Positions 62,913-64,000 of a stretch of 64,000 bases of DNA are shown one piece after another. The stretch comes from Paenibacillus graminis (GTDB lineage: Bacteria; Bacillota; Bacilli; Paenibacillales; Paenibacillaceae). The stretch covers positions 5,332,001 to 5,396,000 of the forward strand of contig NZ_CP009287.1 in NCBI RefSeq assembly GCF_000758705.1, written 5' to 3'. Under the pieces are notes generated by a model that saw only the letters and a list, made by a program, of their open reading frames with translations, was not told where the DNA came from and did not search any database. Each line of letters opens with the position of its first letter. The stretch's first letter is position 1. Both the position numbers and the translations under genes were made by a program.

Positions 62913-63695
62913 TCAGACAAATTTGCCGACCTGTACCCGGTAGCGGCCTTTTTTGGTCAGAGACCCGATCTCCAGAACCTTGAACCGGCCAAAACCCTGA
63001 ATGGAGACCATATCCCCTTCCTTAAGTCCGCAGGAAGGATCTTCCTCAACCTTCCAGTTCACGCGGACCCGCCCCGCCTTGATGGGCGCAAGGATTTTAC
63101 TCCGGCTAAGCCGGGTCACATCCGCCGCAATGCCGTCAAGCCGCAGCGATGCAACCGTCAAGTCTATGGTCTCCAGCTTCACATCGCTGCTGCGCAGACC
63201 CGATAAAGACAATATCTCTGTACTGACATTAATCCGGTGCACTCCGGTCAGGTTCATCGCCAAATAATCGGCGATGTCCGCCGCCACAACTACATGACAG
63301 CCATCCTCGAGCACATGGATATCGCCGATTTTACCTCTCTTAATTCCCAGTCCCAGAATCGCGCCCATGTAATCGCCATGTTCCAAGGCCAGAAACTTTT
63401 GTTCTCCGGAGGAAATGGCGAGTACCTTCAGCTCCATATCTTCGGCATCAAGGTCCCGGTAATCGGGAGCCACCAAGGCTCGCTTCCGTTCTGCTTCCGC
63501 CGATCCGCCTTCCCACCTTACAGAAACATCAGGGTGGCGGTTAACTAGCGTCTGTAGAATAAAACCTTGGCGGGGGTCTAAAAATTCTGTCAGCTTGGTT
63601 TCATGATACTCTCCTGCACTGGTGACCCATTCCCAGGCCTTGTCCACAAATTGCCGTTCATCGGGGTGGAAATGTCCGTAAATTTCATTCTTCAT
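62913..63695 (-). CDS. ylmH: YlmH, S4-domain RNA-binding protein
   Basis: 260 residues with the C-terminal S4 motif (about 180-245: LRLDGIAADVTRLSRSKILAPIKAGRVRVNWKVE). YlmH rescues stalled ribosomes by binding peptidyl-tRNA-50S. Between yggT and divIVA as in bacilli. Confidence 0.9.
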   Translation of the reverse strand: MKNEIYGHFHPDERQFVDKAWEWVTSAGEYHETKLTEFLDPRQGFILQTLVNRHPDVSVRWEGGSAEAERKRALVAPDYRDLDAEDMELKVLAISSGEQKFLALEHGDYMGAILGLGIKRGKIGDIHVLEDGCHVVVAADIADYLAMNLTGVHRINVSTEILSLSGLRSSDVKLETIDLTVASLRLDGIAADVTRLSRSKILAPIKAGRVRVNWKVEEDPSCGLKEGDMVSIQGFGRFKVLEIGSLTKKGRYRVQVGKFV

Positions 63696-63704
63696 CGCAG
63701 CAGC

Positions 63705-63971
63705 CTAAAATACATATGCCACAATATACTGCAATCCATTCTTAGCAAACTCCAGCACAAACAGGGCAATAATCGGGGAGATGTCTATCGTTCCGAACAG
63801 CGCCGGAATAATCCGCCGGAAGGGGGTGAGGTAAGGTTCCACCAGCTTGCCCAGCAATTCTCCAATGAAGCTGTCCCGTACATTCGGGAGCCAGGACATA
63901 AGGACGTAGAAGATGATCATCACGAAGTAGATGTTGTATAGAATTTCAATAATTAGATTGATTTGGGACAA
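63705..63971 (-). CDS. ylmG: YggT-family membrane protein
   Basis: 88 residues with two TM helices and the YggT signature FYVLMSWLPN and EPYLTPFRRIIP. Division-cluster protein. Nine-base gap to ylmH. Confidence 0.88.
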   Translation of the reverse strand: MSQINLIIEILYNIYFVMIIFYVLMSWLPNVRDSFIGELLGKLVEPYLTPFRRIIPALFGTIDISPIIALFVLEFAKNGLQYIVAYVF

Positions 63972-64000
63972 AGCCCGTTCACCTCATTCTGTTGTAGTCT

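Overview
The window looks like a Paenibacillus-type Firmicutes chromosome (spore former, LL-diaminopimelate aminotransferase, PyrR-regulated pyr operon, T-box-controlled isoleucyl-tRNA synthetase) carrying a large tailed prophage. Identification rests on gene content and order read from the sequence; no database search was possible.

Region 1 (1 to about 32,226) is most of a siphovirus-type prophage cut by the left window edge. Nearly all genes lie on the minus strand. Read from its integration end: tyrosine integrase next to a host tRNA-Leu(UAA); ImmA/IrrE-like peptidase plus XRE repressor facing a Cro-like gene across shared operators; excisionase-like HTH, ParB-like and ORF6C-like proteins; a replication module (initiator with a candidate origin, DnaI-type helicase loader, phage beta clamp); a very unusual C5 DNA methyltransferase with seven tandem modules; a second XRE switch with three matching operators; about 15 small accessory genes including a LexA-headed protein, HNH, ASCH, YopX and zinc-ribbon proteins; a small second tyrosine recombinase; then TerS, TerL, portal, protease-scaffold with a nested scaffold start, major capsid, connectors and tail tube. 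A DUF4062 gene with its own promoter and terminator interrupts the terminase-portal junction. Several short plus-strand genes (11561, 14117, 18826, 18975) run against the operon and look like lysogenic cargo.

Region 2 (32.2-41.7 kb) is host accessory DNA with many small genes: a WGxxGxxG protein, an M15 peptidase with a stalk domain, two genes with LexA/SOS boxes in or beside their promoters (YolD-like and a one-domain WYL-like protein), a lipoprotein, a GH26-PA14 glycosidase, a NucB-like nuclease, a YjcZ-like spore protein, YjfB behind a sigma-D-like promoter, an ImmA/IrrE-like peptidase, a lone RNA polymerase alpha-CTD-like protein, and tRNA-Ile(CAU) and tRNA-fMet.

Region 3 (41.8-43.7 kb) is a decayed IS1182-like element with intact 16-bp inverted repeats.

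Region 4 (43.8-64 kb) is conserved core: pyrR-pyrB-pyrC-carA-carB-pyrF-pyrE under a PyrR attenuator (no pyrP, pyrK or pyrD in the cluster), dapL, rluD-lspA, a DksA/YteA-like protein, a DUF5665-like protein, type-2-like ileS, divIVA, ylmH and yggT. Between the ileS T-box and ileS lies a GC-rich array of about 5.5 copies of a 90-bp repeat, giving an untranslated leader of about 1.2 kb.
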